From NCBI RefSeq assembly GCF_008086345.1, contig NZ_CP043006.1:3532032-3596031 (forward strand): a stretch of DNA of 64,000 nucleotides. The letters are read 5' to 3'. The notes beneath the pieces were generated by a model that saw only the letters and a program-made list of their open reading frames with translations, had not been told where the DNA came from and did not search any database. This document shows positions 62,762 to 64,000 of the stretch, piece after piece. The position numbers and the translations under genes were made by a program. Within the stretch, counting starts at the first letter, position 1. The number at the start of each line of letters is the position of its first letter. This DNA comes from Chitinophaga sp. XS-30. Lineage in GTDB: Bacteria > Bacteroidota > Bacteroidia > Chitinophagales > Chitinophagaceae.

Positions 62762-64000
62762 TTACGCCTGATCCACCTCCCCATGTATCCTGTTAAAGAG
62801 GAAACGCCGTGGATTGAGCACTGCCATTTGCGTCAGTTCTTCCGGTGAAAGGGCGGCTACCATATTCGTCCATATCTGTTTGTCCGACAACTGGTTCCTC
62901 ACCACATAGAAATCCGTTCCGAACAGCACCCGGTCCGCTATGCCGCTTTGCGGTAACAAAGTGGTCTTCAGCAGGGGATGGGTGCGGGCATCATGCAGAA
63001 TGTAACTGATATCTGCGTACACATTCGGATATTGGAGCATGAGGCTGTAAATGATACTGAACCAGCTGGCATAACGCCAGATCCCTTCCAGCGCAGAATC
63101 CTCTGAAAAGTTCAACCCCCTGTCCGGGTGAAACTGCAGGTTATTGTTCCGCAGATCGCGGTCGCTTTCCAGGTACCGCAGCCATTCATCTTCTCCGCCA
63201 AAATGCCCGAAACAGATCTTCAACCGGGAAAGGTCCTTCTCCAGCGGTGTTCCGGCATCCCGGAAACCGAACAGGGAAAAGAGCGCCGGGTCGTTGTAGT
63301 GGATCAGCAACTGCCGCAGCCGTTTCTCGTCCAGCAGGCAGAGATAATTGAGCGGATGCGTGAAGTTCGTGGAGAAGTCCACGTTCTTTTTCTGGAACAG
63401 TTGCAGTTTTTCATCATCGGTAGCCTGCGAGAAAACGGGATGGTAGTTCCATTCTTTTTTCTTTTCACCGCGATAGAAGATCACCCCGCGGATGCAATGG
63501 TTCAGCACAGGAATATCGTGTTCACAGGCGTATAGCATCAGCGGCAGCAGGTCTTTGTCGAATGGATAATAACCCAGTGCCGGGTAGGTCTTGATGCCCC
63601 TGAAATGCTCTTTTTCCATACATTCCCTGATCGTTTGCATATATCCCGGATCTGCGGCGATGCGCCTCGGATCGGCGAACACGAAAGGCAGGGCGGTATC
63701 CGGGTTGTTGCGGCGGAGTTTTTTCAGCTCTGCCAGTTGCTGCATGTAGTTGCTGCGTGGCCGGCCGGCATCCATATGGTCCATATCCATGGGCAGGATC
63801 ACGAAGCGGGTGCGCAGGGGATATTGCCGGGTGAGGGTATGAAAGATATTGTGCTGCTTCCGGTAGAAAGCGAACCGGCCGATGCTCATGTACCGGATGA
63901 GGTACTGGCGCGTCTTGGGTCCGGGCAGCACCTTCAGCAGCCGCAGGGTCCGGGAAGCCACGAACCACACGAGGTTGCGGCCGGATGGTATGATCAGCAG
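62762..64000 (-). CDS. Amidohydrolase-2-family protein, N-terminus beyond window
   Basis: 413 residues are visible and the frame stays open to the right edge, so the true start lies outside; the GTG at 63970 is probably internal. The barrel of the metal-dependent hydrolase family is seen in RFVILPMDMDHM, IKTYPALGYYPFDKDLLPLM, the metal-ligand-type IPVLNHCIRGV, LKICFGHFGGEDEWL and the conserved ending DRVLFGTDFYVVRNQLSD. The N-terminal HxH metal site is outside the window. The substrate is unknown. Confidence 0.85.
   Translation of the reverse strand: MLIIPSGRNLVWFVASRTLRLLKVLPGPKTRQYLIRYMSIGRFAFYRKQHNIFHTLTRQYPLRTRFVILPMDMDHMDAGRPRSNYMQQLAELKKLRRNNPDTALPFVFADPRRIAADPGYMQTIRECMEKEHFRGIKTYPALGYYPFDKDLLPLMLYACEHDIPVLNHCIRGVIFYRGEKKKEWNYHPVFSQATDDEKLQLFQKKNVDFSTNFTHPLNYLCLLDEKRLRQLLIHYNDPALFSLFGFRDAGTPLEKDLSRLKICFGHFGGEDEWLRYLESDRDLRNNNLQFHPDRGLNFSEDSALEGIWRYASWFSIIYSLMLQYPNVYADISYILHDARTHPLLKTTLLPQSGIADRVLFGTDFYVVRNQLSDKQIWTNMVAALSPEELTQMAVLNPRRFLFNRIHGEVDQA

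Overview
The window looks like chromosomal DNA of a Bacteroidota bacterium, most likely family Chitinophagaceae (Chitinophaga-like). Grounds: three SusC/SusD pairs, ECF-sigma/FecR pairs feeding SusC proteins with STN domains, secreted proteins with type IX secretion C-termini, DUF4199/DUF4959/DUF4998/DUF983 proteins, promoters of the Bacteroidetes form TTTG-N17-20-TAnnTTTG, and weak Shine-Dalgarno signals. This is inferred from family content only. No rRNA, CRISPR, insertion sequence or prophage was seen. One tRNA (Lys, CTT) is present. The genes at both ends are cut by the window edge.

Layout. 1-0.9 kb: end of a DoxX-like gene, a remnant of an SRPBCC gene and a VOC protein. 1.1-3.5 kb: LytS/LytTR two-component pair. 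3.65 kb: tRNA-Lys. 3.8-7.2 kb: large lipoprotein with sugar-dehydrogenase-like propeller, HEAT repeats and cytochrome c. 7.4-10.9 kb: TerC and a reverse-strand mlaE-mlaF-mlaD lipid-transport operon. 11-13.5 kb: a phosphoesterase, small membrane proteins and a membrane-anchored LuxR-type regulator. 13.6-21.8 kb: PUL 1 (sigma, FecR, STN-SusC, SusD, GH76 mannanase). 21.9-25.6 kb: reverse-strand USP and Ca-type P-ATPase, preceded by a TPP riboswitch with its own terminator but no thiamin gene. 25.7-31.7 kb: small protein, T9SS-exported putative metalloprotease, lectin/PKD T9SS protein, DUF2071 protein. 31.8-43.8 kb: PUL 2 (sigma, FecR broken by two frameshifts, STN-SusC, SusD, two surface lipoproteins, a circularly permuted SGNH esterase, an FAD oxidoreductase). 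44-50 kb: Rnk-like factor, AraC regulator, DUF983, SRPBCC, Gfo/Idh/MocA oxidoreductase, phosphoesterase, TonB-like protein, lipoprotein amidase. 50-58 kb: PUL 3 (reverse-strand SusC without STN, SusD, divergent DeoR regulator, HigBA-like toxin-antitoxin pair, sialidase-like BNR protein). 58-64 kb: flotillin and its NfeD-like partner, a secreted protein, metY and a truncated amidohydrolase.

How it fits together. PULs 1 and 2 use the trans-envelope circuit in which ligand binding to an STN-SusC relieves FecR inhibition of the ECF sigma factor. PUL 3 has no STN domain and no sigma/FecR pair, and instead sits opposite a DeoR/GlpR repressor. The strongest leads are the SGNH hydrolase with its catalytic blocks in rotated order (41035-41763), the TPP riboswitch-terminator with no thiamin gene downstream (25434-25563), a 39-nt leader shared by three unrelated genes, the doubly frameshifted FecR, and a cluster of TCCGTAA boxes between PUL 3 and its DeoR regulator.
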